Notes under the pieces: generated by a model
Databases searched by the model: none
What the model saw: the letters and a program-made list of their open reading frames with translations, nothing else
Told to the model about the DNA's origin: nothing
Position numbers and translations under genes: made by a program
Shown here: in pieces, positions 36,898 to 51,300 of the stretch
Numbering within the stretch: the stretch's first letter is position 1
How the letters are laid out: each line of letters opens with the position of its first letter
Source of the DNA: Rhabdornis inornatus
Taxonomy: Eukaryota; Chordata; Aves; Passeriformes; Rhabdornithidae
Assembly (NCBI GenBank): GCA_013397075.1
Contig: VWZS01004485.1
Coordinates: forward strand, 1,800,299-1,864,298
Direction of reading: 5' to 3'
DNA: 64,000 bases

Positions 36898-39800
36898 CTG
36901 AACAGAGATAAAGAAATGCACACCAAGCAGTAAGCATGCCCCTGACAGAGGAAACATCAAAATCAAAAATACAGACTATGGAACACCTCTGTTGAGATCA
37001 TTAACTAAGGAGGAGCCAAGAGTGAGATTCTCTTGCAAAATGGCCTTCATTCAAGATATGAAGAATTGCTTTGTATAACCACAAAGGTTATAACTGTTTT
37101 GCTGTAATCATTAATGATGAGACACCAGCAGAACTGTATCATTTTGGGGCACTTTGTTTTAAGATAAGCACTGAAAAAGCCAAAGAAAATTTAGAGAAGT
37201 GGAATCTCACCACCTAGGGAAGACTGAAAACAGGATATTACATAGGGATAGTGATTAGTTGTTTCCAACTGAGAGAGAAACCAGGAAAATCACTCCAAAT
37301 TTTCTGCTATGAAAAGAACATTTTAACTGCTAGGGTGCTGAAACGTTGAAAGTCTCCAGTCCTTTCCATGTCCAACAGGCTTTGGCTTCATGATAGGTTT
37401 ATTTCCTAGTAATTCCAGCAATTTTAATTTGGAACCAGATGATTACTAACCAGCTACAAGCAAAAGGCATATTCCTCTGAGCTAAGTTAAAATAAAATAA
37501 ACACATACTTGCTTCCAAGGTAAGATTTTACAATGCCACGAGTGGAGTAGTGATTGTAGAAATGTAATCCTCTTCATATAAAACATCTTTTGAATAAAGT
37601 CTACTCAAATGCAAATAAGGTGGCATTTAAAACAGCATTCTTCATAAGCATCAAAATGTGAGCTACAAATGTGGCAACCCTAAAGGTGAGACTGAGTTTC
37701 CCAAACAGAGCTGTCTCATGTCAGATACATTAAGGTATTGTTTTGTCCCCACCTGCTTCTTCAAAAGTGAATGGGTTTCCTTCTGTCATTTCTGACAGCC
37801 ATATGGACACCTCAGATCTTACAGAACATTAGAAATAGCAATATACCTATTTTAGACAACTGAATCTCACCCCAAAAAGTCTTTTATTATTTAAAGGAAG
37901 TATTTTCTAACAGACATTGTTATTCACACAAGCTATTATTAAATGCAAATATATAGTTTAAAAATATAAAATTTGGGGGGTTATTGCATAGAAAATCTAA
38001 ATCTCCTGCTCTTTAACTAAAAAGAAAAAAATCAATTTCAAGTTTCCTTAAATGATATGAACTACTGTAAATCCAAAAAAATCCAAAATTCAATACAAGT
38101 TTTATACAAGACCTAGAGCCAAACAAGTTTCAGTGTTGACGTACATCAATTCTAGAAGGATTTAAATACTCTTACAGTCTGGAAAGCCTTATTAATCTAT
38201 AGATTAAGGAAGGATCAGTTTATTGTCATGGAAAAAAAGTGTGCCTATTAAGTACCAGGAAATCCCACGGTCCAACAAATATTACCTTCATACAAGAACA
38301 TCATGCAGTATCATAAAATAAGTGAGCCACACCAATAAAACTGAGGAAAATAAAGTTTTCTGTTTAAAAAAAGTCTTCAGAAAGCGATCTCGTTAAAATC
38401 TACCTAGTTCCTGCTAATCATATGTAGAAGGCATTGAAGTACTGCTATGCAAAGTAACAGTAATAAAATATGAGCATAGGGAGTTGTGCAAAGAAAATGG
38501 AGATAGTATTTCTAAATAAATCCATGAAAAATTGTTGCCCCACAGGAAGTTCAAAATACTGAACAGTATCTGTGATCATGGTGCTAAGCTCAAGTCTGTT
38601 CCTCACGCCAGTGATGTAACTATTATAGATGAATTCCACAGAATTGAGCATGATGGGAAGAACTTCCATGCCAAATAATTACTTTTAAACTAAAAATTTC
38701 CTTTATGTCAGACAATGATAGAAAGGCAAGTTTCAATGAAAAGCTCAAAAATATATAGGAGGCTACGATTTTCCTTTAAAATTTGAGTCATTCTTTTTAC
38801 CAATTTACAACGGAATAATGAACAGCTGATAGCACACTGGAGACAAGTCCAAAAATACTTTTAAAACAGGCTTGTGAATGAAATGAAAATTCAGGAGCAG
38901 CAGATGGGTTTAACTGCTGTTAAATGTGGAGTGGTTTCCAAGAACATGTTGTATGTAATAATAAATAGCCAGAGACATAAAGTTTCCCCAGCAGTTTAAA
39001 TCCTGAGCATACAAGCTAAGTGAGGGCTTTCAAGCTTTGGCTCACTGCAACATCCTTACATTTTACCCTTGTCTACAGCAGCAAAAATGCTTGTTATTAA
39101 CAATGTATGCCAGCAATGAGTGCAATTACAGCAGCACTGAGCACAGTTTCACAGGCAGGCAGGTTTAACATGGGCTTTCTGAAACAAGAATAGTTCTTGG
39201 CTCTGCTTGCAGGTTAATCACATTCAGCACCAGGGTATCCATTCTCACAGTGGATAATTATGCCAGTGTACCCAATGCCTCAGTTTGTGCATATGTTTTA
39301 CATAATAAACATGTTAGAAATTGCCTCCCCTTCCAATTCTTGATCTGGATGCGGACACTGGGATGACATACTCCATCTAGGGCTTCTGCAGTCATGCTCT
39401 GCCTCTCTCCCTGTCTTATGCCCTCTTGGATTTAAGCAAAAGTGAAGTCCCAAAGGCCCAGGAAAACAGGCAGCAACTTTTTTTTTGGATCTAAACCAGT
39501 TCTGGCTTCATCGCTGAATCCATCAAAAAGTGGCTTTATTAAGTGACAGCTATGATTAGGTTAAAGCTTCTACACTTGCTACCATGTATTATTATACTTG
39601 ACTGACACAAATACTTGTGACATAGAATTAAACTGGAACTTTTAAACTCACAGTGATGCACAGAGTCACAGACAGAAAAGGGTTCAAAAGAATAAGTGCA
39701 ACTGGCAGAGAAATCTACATCTGGATCAAACACAAAAAAAAAAATCACTGCCGCTGTTTCCTGTTAATCCAATTACTTCTGTAACAACAAAAGGTTTGTG

Positions 39801-41627
39801 AGGAACTGTGGAAAAGAGCATCACTGGATTCAAGGAAGCCTCTGGAGTTCAGAGCAGACCTACACTATAATATATGTGTGTTCCTGCTTAGACACACCAA
39901 GGATGATTCTGGTTAGCTACTCTGTAATACCAGTATCTGCTTGATACTGTCTTGATGAACTGCAGGGAAAGGATTATTAGGGGAACAAATGATAGAAAAG
40001 GAAGGTGAGGAACCAAATGAAAGCACTGTATCAGACAAGAGGAGAGATGTCAGACCTTCATGTGAGTTATCAGGTACAATCTTACACTGTTCCTAACCTA
40101 CTACTTTTCACTGCTGCACTTGAAAATCGTGATTTCTATACTTCCATTGCAGAAATCACCTCTTTTTCCCAACTAATTCTTTCCATAGAAAAAAATAAGA
40201 TGCGACTATTGCAAAATACTTTTCTCTAATCCTAGGACTATACTTCATTCATGAAATGGATAAAATTAAATCAGTCCACTGATGCTCATGTGGCATTCAG
40301 GGACTACTTGTTTCCCAGGGATCTTCTACAAGCTTTTTTTATCCCTTGTCTGATACCTTCTGAGAGGCTTAGAAATGAAATTGCTCTATGGTCTGGGAAA
40401 TTCAGCCATTAACAGTCCCCAAAGTATGCCTTTCATTCCAAACCAAATATTAATGGTCAGAAAACATCCTACATGTGTAAGCTACCATCCTTTTGGTCAA
40501 TCTAACAAGTGCCCTTACTAGAGATTGTTTGGAGATTTCCAGAGCCATGGCTCTGTCCAACACATCTCAACTGAAACATCCTTACTGTTGCTGTCAAAGG
40601 GATGCAAACACCATTGTTTTGTGTGCTCCCTGTTCAAGCTGCACCCTGTTCTGGTTGGTTGGACCTGTTGCAATGTTGTAGCACTACTACTACTGGAATT
40701 GGCTGAATTGCCCAAAAAAAGGAGGCTGAGGAACATGCTCAACCCTCATTATCCTCTCTGTTAGAAGTTAAATGAAATCCTGGCTGTTCTGTGTAATTCC
40801 AGCTGTCTCCTTCTAGGTCAAAACTGCTCTAGGAGCCAGACTCATGTAGTGTGGACATGAGTAAGCGCCTTCTGTTCCACAGTGTAGACACAGCCACTTT
40901 CTACTACCAGAGGTGCACAACACCATTACCTGAAGTACTAGTACACAAGAATTCAAATTATATCAATTATGCATTTTTCTTTGCCCATTTGAAAGCGTCC
41001 AGTAATTTTAGGGGTGGTTGCTGGCAATGCAAATGTATGTGTTTAGAGGTTTCTCTTAATCAGAGCTATCAGCGACAACCACTTCACTGGAGGCACACTG
41101 GAATTTGAAAGTGATGACTATGGAGCACTACTGCTGATTGATTTTGCAATAGTAGCTCTGAAGAGGTTTTGTACATTGTTTTGACCAGCCATTTGGACAA
41201 GGAATTATGGGGATAAGAGATTACATGATTAGAACTAATCTTCATTGAAAAGTACTTAAACACAGGGTCAGTAAACTATGGTTTGTTCTCAGCTATTTAG
41301 CCATTTGTACTCTTACCACAGAAATGGATGATACACATGATCTCCTCTTTCATAGAAGCATTTTCTGATACAGGCTAATTACCAAGCATAAACATATGGG
41401 ATTGTAGGGCTTTTCTTTGCCCTGAAAATGTAAACAAATGTATTTTACATCTTCTCTCATGGCTTGTTCACTCTAAATGACCTTCATTTTATTGTATTTT
41501 TTCTGTAACATTTTGGAGATGATTGTAACATCCAACTCCTATCTGCTCCAGATACTTTTTCCAAAATTGGTAATGAGTGTTAAATATGTGCCATTCTGCC
41601 AAATGCAGTCATTTTCCAGTGTCTTAC
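36898..41627. other. unique AT-rich sequence
   Basis: 4.7 kb without recognised repeats or genes; the largest frame is 85 codons. A six-G run is at about 37975. Confidence 0.5.
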
Positions 41628-43112
41628 CTTGAATCTGCTCTGGCAGCCTCTGTGCATGTCTCCTTTGAGACCAGACTGGTTATTAAATTCCAGTTATTAG
41701 GAAACAAATTTAGGCTCAGGACTATTTTTTACTAAACCTTCGTCAATTGCATGAATGACTTTGTCTACAAACAGCAGCTCTCTTACAGATTTATATGGAG
41801 TTCATGAGTCATAGATTTCACAAGCAACAACAAAAAGGTTTAATTTGTGAAAAAGTGAGGATTTCCCAAAGCCTCAGTTTGTGGTCAGTACTAGATTAAA
41901 TTGATTTCCCAGGAATAGGGGCATGAGTCATTTGCACCCACAATCTAAAGTCTTCTTTATTACAGCCAACTGTTTGGTCCTTATCACCTGCACTGCCAAA
42001 GCCTCTTTTAGGCTTCACAGAGTATTCAGAGTAGAATAAGAGGATTGAAAGAAATTTTGCATTTCAATTATGGAGATAATGACTGAAATAAGATCCTCTA
42101 ATTCTCTCAGCTTCCCAAACTCTGTAGTAAGATTAAAACCTTAACGTCCTTCTGTTGGTCTCCCCTCATAGAAACCATGTGCATTGAGACACAGGTGTCA
42201 ACATGGATCAACGAGATGAAGTACCAATACCCCCCAAAAAGCAAACATATCATATAACAGAACTAGTTCAGCTTTTACTCAGCAGCCCACTTTGCTCCAG
42301 AGAGCATCTGGTCATGGCTTTCTAACATTTCTTGTCACTACCGCCTGTGATGATATCGCAGATGTGCTTCCTAGTGAAAGATTTTCATTGTCCAGCACAA
42401 CTCAAATGATAATAATAAGAAAAAATCTTCCAGGGGTGGAAAAAGTATTAACGTACTGTTTTTCTAAAGTATCTATTGATATATCAAGCTCATAAAATTT
42501 ATCTGGTGCAAATTTTGACTGAAATATGTTTCCCTTCTTTGTATTCTTACCAAAGCTAATAACTCTCTGACAAAGTAACCGTTTCACCAAAGCTAATGCC
42601 TGCTGTGACACTACTTAGGGAAAGGATAATTTACTGAAAAGTGTGAATGGGAGATATGGTTAGTCTCCACATGTCTCCTGATGCCTCTGGAGACTGTAAC
42701 CATGCTCATCAGCATAGATCATGGTGTTTGTGCCATTTTAGTACCAGAGAGACCTGTTTGGCCCTTAGCTACAATTGGAGAAAGTCATGGGTTTCGTACA
42801 TGCCCGGTGACATATCAACCACAGACATACTCAGGGATGTCTCAGATGACATTTAAAATGCTGAAAAATGTCTGTGTCTTGGCAGGCTTATTATCCCTGG
42901 AGGATATTTTTCCAATCTGCTTCCTCCCCTTTTAGGGGTCTTCATGAGGAATGGATGTCTCATATTTTCCACTAGTAAAAGAAATAAATTTTCCTTAGTA
43001 CCATTACGAGTGTCTTCCAATGTGCTGATCATCCAGCTAGTTCAACACTTCTTTAGTGGGGGGATTCCTAAGTAAACTCTGCTCTTCAGAGACCTCTTTT
43101 CCTGTTTAGCTT
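41628..43112. other. unique sequence with one strong minus-strand splice-donor match
   Basis: CAAG/GTAAGAC on the minus strand (GT at 41626-41627) is a near-perfect donor. The short frame before it, from about 41680, stays open for some 20 codons (ends GDMHRGCQSRFK). The upstream acceptor (AATTTAATAACCAG) is weak, so I do not call an exon. I recognised nothing else in this stretch. Confidence 0.3.
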
Positions 43113-43400
43113 TTACACACTGTGTGAAAGCGTCCACGCCTCTAAAACTGCAAGAAGTTCAGCACTGAATTCTGTTACTACCACTAGTAGATTTACTATC
43201 CAATATTCAAGGCTAGCAGGGAAAACAACTATTTTTGGCAACTTAATAGTGTGTGCCATGTCCAACTTCATAGCTGTCCCATTTACTTCCAGTTCAATAG
43301 TGTATTTTTCTCCAAATGAACTACTGCTCATTGCTCCTGTGAGGATTAATCTGAGGAACACACATTGTGGCTCTTGCCAACATTTGCGAAACGATATCAT
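43113..43400 (-). other. 96-codon open frame of unknown origin
   Basis: The minus frame carries EKYTIELEVNG and TEFSAELLAVLEAW. The second stretch is vaguely like the AEL-x-AL-x-AL helix of retroviral RNase H, preceded by VVF where that fold begins VVFTDGS. The catalytic aspartate expected there is absent and no adjoining reverse transcriptase or integrase signature could be read. It could be a degraded retroelement fragment, a host exon or chance. I lean to chance or a relic. Confidence 0.15.
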
Positions 43401-46400
43401 CCATCCTCCTTCTCACATCTTTCCTTTAGTGACACCCAGTGGGTTGGCTTCTGTTAACTAACTCTGCTCCTCAAACTCCACATGCTTTTTACTGCAGTCA
43501 GAGTTGTGGTGCTGTACACAGCTCTCTTCTCCTAGTGTTAAGGATCTCAATTAGGACATAATTGTCCACCCAAACAAACTTGGTCCTTCCTTTTGTTTAT
43601 CAAATTCTTATATCTTTCCTTTCAGAATTCTTAGTGATGTTCCTGAGCTTTGTTTACCCTCTCAGTCACAAGAGTGGTGTTGGGATGTGACTTGGGCATG
43701 CTCAATCCCTCCTCCACTATTTTGTGCCACAGGAAAGCTAGGCAGGCTTGATGTGCTCTTGGAAGAGCTCCAGCTGAATGACTGGCAGAAAACAAAGGCG
43801 GGGTGTACATAACACAGAATGAGCGTGTGCCCGCGGCCCCGTGGGGAGCACAGCAGAGCACATTCACGCCTCAGTGTGCATGGAGCCAGCAGGATCTCTC
43901 ACCAGAGACCCAACCCCCAGAAATACCACTCACAGCTTCCAAAGCCTCCTGCATCTCTGACTAGAGCCACTATTCATATTCCATGCTTATGGGGCAGAGA
44001 GCATTCCACATACTTATTTGCTTCAGCTTTACAGCCTTTTTGGCTAGGGAAACTAAAACTATCAGAGACATCGAGGATTTCAACCCAGCAACTGTTAGAA
44101 AAAGAGCTGCATTTTGCTGGCATTCACAGCTTGCAAAACTAGAATGGTGTCACTTTCGTTACTCTCCACCTTCCTGGAGAATTCTAGCCTTGGTGAGCCA
44201 GGCTTTGAAGTGTTTCACTCTCCTCCTCTGTGCATTTTCTCTCTTCCTTTTAACTCCTTCTCTGAATCCTGTTCAGCAATCCCTTTGTTCTGATGGCACT
44301 TGCAAGAGGGCTCTTTTTTTGCCCAGTTTCATCTAGCTGGGAATAACCACAGAAACCTGATGTCACCTTTCCTGATCCATAGACTGTGATTTACTGACAT
44401 GAGTACAGAGGTATCCACTGGTTATATCAGGACTAAACTGGAAAAGGTTTGTCATTAAGCTTATTGCAAATATATCCCACCTGATTTTAAGGTTTAATTT
44501 CAAACCTGTTCTTCTAAAGAAATACAGAAAATGTAACTACAAACAAAAGAAAAGTAATAATGATGAAAGACATCTGGGGATTATAATTGTGCTGTATTTT
44601 CAAGTGCCTTCAGGGGCATAAATATACATTTTTGCTTTTGTGCTATATCCAAGGAAATAAAATATACCAGTTCAGAATTGTGTTGGCAGGAAATCTGGCT
44701 GCTTTTTAATTTTGGCAGGATGCTAAGTATTAGATGCTAAATATTATTTGACCTCATGACTCACAGGAAAACAATGTGTACTTAAAGCACAGAAATAATT
44801 GCTCTACTTCAGTACGTCCAGCTTTCCTATATTTAAAGGCAATTCACCATCTGAAGACATTTCCAAATTGAATTGTTCTAACATTTAATCCCACACCCTC
44901 AATGACAACAGGATAGAATTTTTCTGAGGTTTCTTTCTTAACATTTCTGAGTTCTCTTTAGATGAATTCTTAGTGAGTTAATACTTACATTCTGCTTTAC
45001 ATACTCACAGATCTTCAACATAGTGAATGCTAATTTCTGTCCTTAGCTTTACATCTTGGGGACTTTAAAAACCTGTAAATCTTTCTATTATTCTGTGTGT
45101 CTGCTCAGAATTTATTTATATACACATTATGCTTATACTATGTACGTATAATGTCTCTTTTGACTTTACACAGCAGCTCAGCAAGAATATGGTCATATTC
45201 AGTAGACACAAGGATGTGTATTTATTTGTAGGAAAAGTTTTACACCTTCAGTTCTTCTTTAAAGTATTAATCCTCTTTCTGAGCCACCAGCCTGAAGAAT
45301 TATGTCACTGAAAATAGAGCTAAAGGCAAGCACAGGGAAAAAAAATAATAAGCTGTAGTTTTGAAAAGTACTTTACATAACACTTGTAAAGCTCACTATC
45401 AGGAACATGCCATTGACAGAATCTCATGATAGTCATAAAAATGAATAGTACCCTTTAATGCCTTCACCATCCAGACCTGTTTCACAAGGGTATAATATGT
45501 GGTGGGGTTTTTAATCACAAAACTTCCCCTTATCCAGTCTGCCTGTGAAAACCAGCTGAAATTTCTTTCAGCTGTTGGTCTCTCCCCACATCAGCAGTTA
45601 ACACCTCCCTCCCCTGATGATTGGGACATCTTGCTCTGTAAGAGAGTGATGGCTGATGGGGACATTTTGGAAAAACTGAACATGGGTGAGGTGGGAGAAG
45701 GAAATGAAGAAACTAAGAGAGTGTTTCATGGGAATGCCTCCTGGAAATGCCATTCCTTCAGCTGATATCATAGGGTATCACTTGACAGTTACTCTAGATC
45801 AGGACATCATGGGGACAGTTCCACTATGTCACCAGGCCCCTGCACCCTCCATAGTCCTTGATGGATAGGCAAACCATGTCTAACCTTCTTGAAAGATCTT
45901 TATGGATGAAATTAGCTCTGCAGTGTTAAGTGCTAGCATCAGAGTGCAATATGTAACAAAATGTTTGATACTAGTGAGCTCGCTCAAAAAAAATGGATGC
46001 CAATTTCATCTTACTCATTCTTGAGATTCATGGCTGCAGGGTGTCTGTCACAATCACAGCTAGAGTTGAACACTGATAGATCAGATTTATGACAAGGTCC
46101 AGGCATTATGTTTTAGCAGGAATACTTATCAGACTGGGCAGAAATTAAAAATCTCCATGTTTTAACACTTGGCTGGAGAAACAGCAAAAATAAATCACTT
46201 TTAGATGATATTTCTAGTCTGATTAACATCTTCCTGACCAGCAAGTCCTAAAACAGTCTGATGAGGATAATGCATGTTCCTATTTTACACAAACGCACAG
46301 TGCAAATAGGAGTCAGAGTTAAGGTTGCCATGGGAACTTTACCTCCAGATGTTTTGGGTTTGTATAATTAAAATAACAAAAGTACAATGTTGTAATGATT

Positions 46401-48208
46401 CAGTTTTGCCTTGTAATTAATTATGTTCACATTTTATTTAGGGGGGAACTCTGTTTATCTGATGGGTACAGCCCAATGCGATAACTTTATTCAACATTTC
46501 CAAAAGTTGGTTTTCTAAGCAGGGCATATTTTAAGCTTGAGTCACTGTGCAGAAGTGACTACAGCATAGTACAGAAAGCACTGCATCACTGTTAAACCAC
46601 GTGGTTCAGCTGCTGGTAAGGTAACCTCCATGGCAGCAATGAAGTCAGCACAAGCTCTGCCATTGCACTGGAGGCTGTGCCACCCCAGCATAGCTGATGC
46701 TGAGGTATGCAAAGAAGCAGAACACTTCTGGGACCTGATTCTTCCCCTCCACTTCCTCCAGCAGTAGCCATCACTCCACATGTATTTAATCCACCATGGG
46801 GAACATCAGCAGTCCCCAGCCTTGCTCACCAGGGTTGCCCTCAACTCACTGTTTCTCTTTTCCTCTCCTGTGCTCTTTCAGGTCAAGTCTCAACTTCTCC
46901 TAGATGTTCTGAAAATTTCAGTTAGCTCTGAGCATAAGAATACGCCCAGGCTCCTCACTCTAAACTTAGGCTTTGGGTTTTCAGAAGAGCTGACCTACAA
47001 ACCTCATTGATATTAATGACTGGAAGTGTGCAGCAAACAGCCTTCATCAACAAGTCATCTGCACAAAGGTTTTTGTCTCTTACAGAAGTTGCATGAAGTT
47101 ATGAGAAAAAGAAAATGGTCCTTGGAGCCCTTTGGCTTTTCAGGAAAGGGACACTCAACCTTTTGTGCTATCAACCTTTAGAGCAAGATGTGCTATTTAA
47201 ATAAGCAGTAACCTTTCCTCCCCATTTGAACGTGTTGCTTCCTCAAGAGACCCAGACCTTACCATAGGCTGTTTCCAAAGCAGAGAATACTCACACTGAG
47301 TATGGAGAGATCATTATTGATCTAATTGCAGCCATGGGCCATGCTGACCCCAAGAACATGAGCTTCAAAGCCTGCATTTGATACACGTGTACAGAGACTG
47401 CTGTCAGTGCTGCAGACATGGTAAATGGGCTTTCTGAAGAGCCAGCTCATTTATTGAAGGGGAAAGGAACTAAAAACATTCAAGTTTTTGGCCCTGTGAT
47501 TAAATGAGACCCTACCATATATATGTCCATATTGAAGAAGGAGTTTAGTTAAAATATTCAGTATAAGTCTCCTCCCTAAAGGAATAGTACTTAATGCATG
47601 TTAAAACATAATTGTATAATTGGAACTCAAGTGTTTGGGTTATATAAAAGGTGCTGTAGGCGTATCAGCTTAGACAGAGGTAATTAGATCTTGTATATTA
47701 ACATTTTTCTGTTAAAGGGATAATCAGCAATACTTTTACTAGTGGAGATGCTCAAGCCTAGAAGCTTGAGGGAAAAGGTATCTCCTTTAGCCCTCTGTTT
47801 GCTTTGTTCCTGCCTCTGACACTGACTGGACTGAAAGAATATTTCTGCAGTAGAGTACTTGCTTAATACAATCCCCTCTGGGTGCCCACACAATGGCAAC
47901 ACTGCTGCAGCTTTTGGTGAAATCAGCATAGAACTGAATCACCTGCAAGCATCAATCATGGTGCCAAAAATAGGACTAGGTAGTGGCATTAAATAATGCA
48001 ATACCCGGCCTACATATTTAGTAATGGGTCATGCACTGAACCCCGAGAAGAAAGCTGTGGTAGGGCCAGGAATAGAAGAAATCAGAGCTCTATTGTCTCC
48101 TTGAGTCAAGGGTTAACATTTTACACAGATAAGAGTGAACAGCCACACACCACTGCTTAGCTCAGTCAGCCTGAAGGATACAATAACAACAAATATGGTT
48201 TTACTCAC
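43401..48208. other. unique sequence with a small CpG-rich patch
   Basis: The patch at 43798-43870 is much richer in CpG than its surroundings. Frames of 78-117 codons lie at 43631-44336 on both strands without family resemblance. 44.3-48.2 kb is AT-rich DNA with nothing recognised. Confidence 0.45.
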
Positions 48209-48372
48209 AGGAGGCTGAATGACAATCAATGCCACTACAGCTTTGGAGTATCCAATTGAAACCCTTGAAAAATCAAGCGGGTGAAGAGGAAGATAGACTG
48301 CTAGGCCATCATAGGATGAAGATAGGAGAATGTTATGGATTTCTTGGATTTTCAAATACATTGTAAAGTTTT
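48209..48372 (-). CDS. possible coding exon of an unidentified minus-strand gene
   Basis: On the minus strand the acceptor CTCCTTTTCCCTAG is followed by 164 bases ending at a perfect GTGAGT donor (GT at 48207-48208). Two leading bases complete a codon, then 54 codons stay open, reading NFTMYLKIQEIHNILLSSSY at the start and ending KAVVALIVIQPP. The product is hydrophobic-alternating and could be beta-rich, with one N-glycosylation sequon (NFT). It ends exactly between codons, compatible with the candidate exon at 36683-36897. I do not recognise the protein. The frame also continues through the donor into the intron, so openness alone is not evidence; the paired strong splice sites are. Confidence 0.3.
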
Positions 48373-51300
48373 CTAGGGAAAAGGAGCTTTTTATTTTGAA
48401 AACAGAACACTGCATCTTTAGAAAGTGGAACAGCAGAGCACAAATTAAAGCTGTTTTCGGTTTTTAGAATTTTTCTTTTCAAGATGAAGGAAAAAAATAT
48501 ACAGTTCCAAGATAAAAGAAGAAATGTACAGTTCCTCAAGCCAGGAAAACAAAACACAGCCAAACAAACCACCCACACACGAGGACTACTCCAGGTATTT
48601 TCTAATTTCATTGCTGTTATCCATGCTTGTCTTTCATACATACAAGAAAAACCTTCCAGGAAATTCCAAGAAGCAAGCCCAGACTTTAAGTTTCTCATTG
48701 GGAAGTTCGTATCAAACTTTGGAATCCAAAAAAAAATCTCAACTGAAATCAAGAGAAGGTTAATCCAAACTAAAAATATTTCCACAGCTTCATATTTCTC
48801 CCTTCATGCCTGCTGAAGACCTCCCAGTCTCTATACTCATTCAAGGCTTTCGAAAGAGCTTGAGAACAGTACAGATATCTTGTTTCTAGGTAAGCCAAAG
48901 CCTCTCTTGGTACCTGAAGGGTTTGGGCTTTGTTCCTAAAGTCTCAAAAGATCAGGACTCATGGATTGAAATAAGCTGCGTGGCCTAAACAGAGGTATTT
49001 CTTCAATGCTTATCTGCATTGATACAAGAGGCAAGAAGGAAAGAATTATCACCAAGACCCATAGGACAAGCTCCCTTGTCTTCCCTTATTTTGACCCACA
49101 CCATATATATAACAGAGATGGGCAGCCCATTTCCAGAGGCATTCCCAGCACAAATATCAAACAGCTCAATATAATTTTTTCCCCGAAGGCTAGTGACTAG
49201 AAGTCCTCAATACACTTAATAAAGAATTTTCTTAAATGCAGATATTTAGAACCAAAAAATATATAGCAACAATTACAGAGCTCCTTAAAATAATTCCAAG
49301 CCTGTTCCACTTGCTGGTTTTCCAAAGTGCATCTGTTCTGGAGTGTGTTTTCCGTTGTGGGACTCACCTGAACCTGATCTTTGTAGACAGCAGCTGAACA
49401 TGACAATGCACTTCAGAGGAGGGAACAGCAGCAAGTCAATGTGTCTCTAAGTAGTCTGCACCCTCCTTAAGGGTCAAATGGTAGCTCAGAGCAAGCTGCT
49501 AAATGGTTGTTTGTATCATCTCTGCAGGCAAGCAGAGTGGAGTATCTACAGCCAAAGAAGCAATGAAAACAGCTGTAGTTGATAGCAAACACTGCCAGAA
49601 GGTCACCACCACCTGGAGGGTGGTTGTTTCAAACTAAAAAGCTGTCGAGCTCAGACATCTCTGCTTATATTTACAGCCTTTAATTATAGCTCATATTTTT
49701 AGCGTTAGCAAAAACACATTGAAAAAAAGAAAGTGCTTTGCTCTTCTTTTGGGATCTCACCTGTTATACCATAAATATGAACCTAATAAGGTCTTTTTCT
49801 TTTGGGAATGGCACTGCAACTTTAAGCATCGTTATATAATTATGTGTTGAACACAGAATTATTCTACTTGCACGCCATAGGTTCAAGCACACTGTTATAA
49901 AGGAGAGAAATTAACTTCATTTTCAAAAATTCACACAGAGAAAATACAATTTGAAGAGTTACAAGTTCAAAAAACATTCAGGACTTTCCAGATTTCAGCA
50001 CCTTCTCTTTTGTCCTGCTACAGCTTCATTATTTTCTTATTCTTTGCAGTACATGGCAGTCTTTTTGAATGAAAAGAAACCCTTCCACATTAGTCACAGC
50101 AGGAAAACTAATTTTGCTTTGCAGGTGATGAATGAAGATTATCGGAACTTTTATTCACATGCGGAAAATAACAATATAATAGCTAAGGAACACTGATGAA
50201 ATGCTGTGTTTACTCTAATTTATCGGTTTTGCAAGCCGTGACTTGTACTCAAAAGAGCTACCTAATTCATGACTGCAGTAGTCCTGTTTGGTAAATTTTG
50301 TGCCCTAAATTCAACTAAAATCCAACAGATACCAGGGCACCACATGTAGTGTTACACTTAATACTCATTTGATGCTTTTTGAAGCTATTTTATGATAGGA
50401 AAAGCAAGAGAAGATAGGGCCTTGTGCCACTTAAAAAGGCAGCAATATGTTCAGACCAAGTAACCAAATTTTTTTAGGTATCAAGTCTGACTGAGGTCTG
50501 AGAAAATCATCTCAACAAAAAGCCCTAACCCTAATTTCTGCAGCTAAACTCCACCAAGGAATAGAGTCTTATTAAGTGCTGTGCCTTGGTCGTTAAATTT
50601 ACAAGCTTTAGCCAAATCTGGAATTACTAATATGGAGGTATTTCACTACAACACAGTATCAGCCTTAGTTTGTGTCTCTGCATCCTAACTAGAGGAATAA
50701 ATTATGCAGGAAAATAAAAGCAGAATCTGCTCCCTTTTCTTGCCTTATTTTAATTTTAGTTGCAATTAATTCAAGGAGTCAAAGTCTTCTTAATAAAGAA
50801 ATGCTTAAAATACATGAGCTAGATTTAACTTTTTAGGGTTTTGACAAGTCATGTTATTATTTACCGCAGCATCCAAAGACCTGTTTGACTTCTTACACTT
50901 GCATAAGAACTATCAGGGATGTGACAACATGAATTTTCTATATAAGGCAAATAGACTCTGCATCACAAACATTTTTGACACTTTCAAATGCAGTTTACAG
51001 CCTTAAACAGACATTCCGCTTCTCCAACCCACCTACCATCATTCAAGGCCTACAGTCACCAAAGTTTCAGAATTAAGAGTGGGAGTATTACTAATCCACC
51101 AGGTAAGTGCAGAGTTTAGTGACCCGTTGGTTTGTATGTCTGTATATATGACAGAGTATGGACACATATCCTTATTCCTGTCTGCAATTCTCTCTAGGAA
51201 TGCCCTCCTAACTTCCCTGCCCAAACCAACCACATCGACTGACCTGGGGTGTAACAGTGAATTTTGAGTAAGAGCCAGGAACAGCAGAAAAGACACATAT

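Noticed and set aside
48333..48785. 150-codon minus frame
   Set aside because: No motif or family resemblance, hydrophobic/Trp/Cys-rich chance-like composition, and only an overlap in another frame with the better exon candidate.
49369..49425. Perfect minus-strand donor CAG/GTGAGT
   Set aside because: The nearest good acceptor leaves only a 26-base exon, and the longer frame is closed by a stop.
50520..50536. CCCTAACCCTAA-like telomere motif
   Set aside because: Only two units; chance, not an interstitial telomere array. A similar CTAACCC near 4545 is also single.
51097..51197. Plus-strand donor CAG/GTAAGT followed about 95 bases later by a CTCTCTAG acceptor
   Set aside because: This would be a very short intron in DNA with no supported exons on either side.
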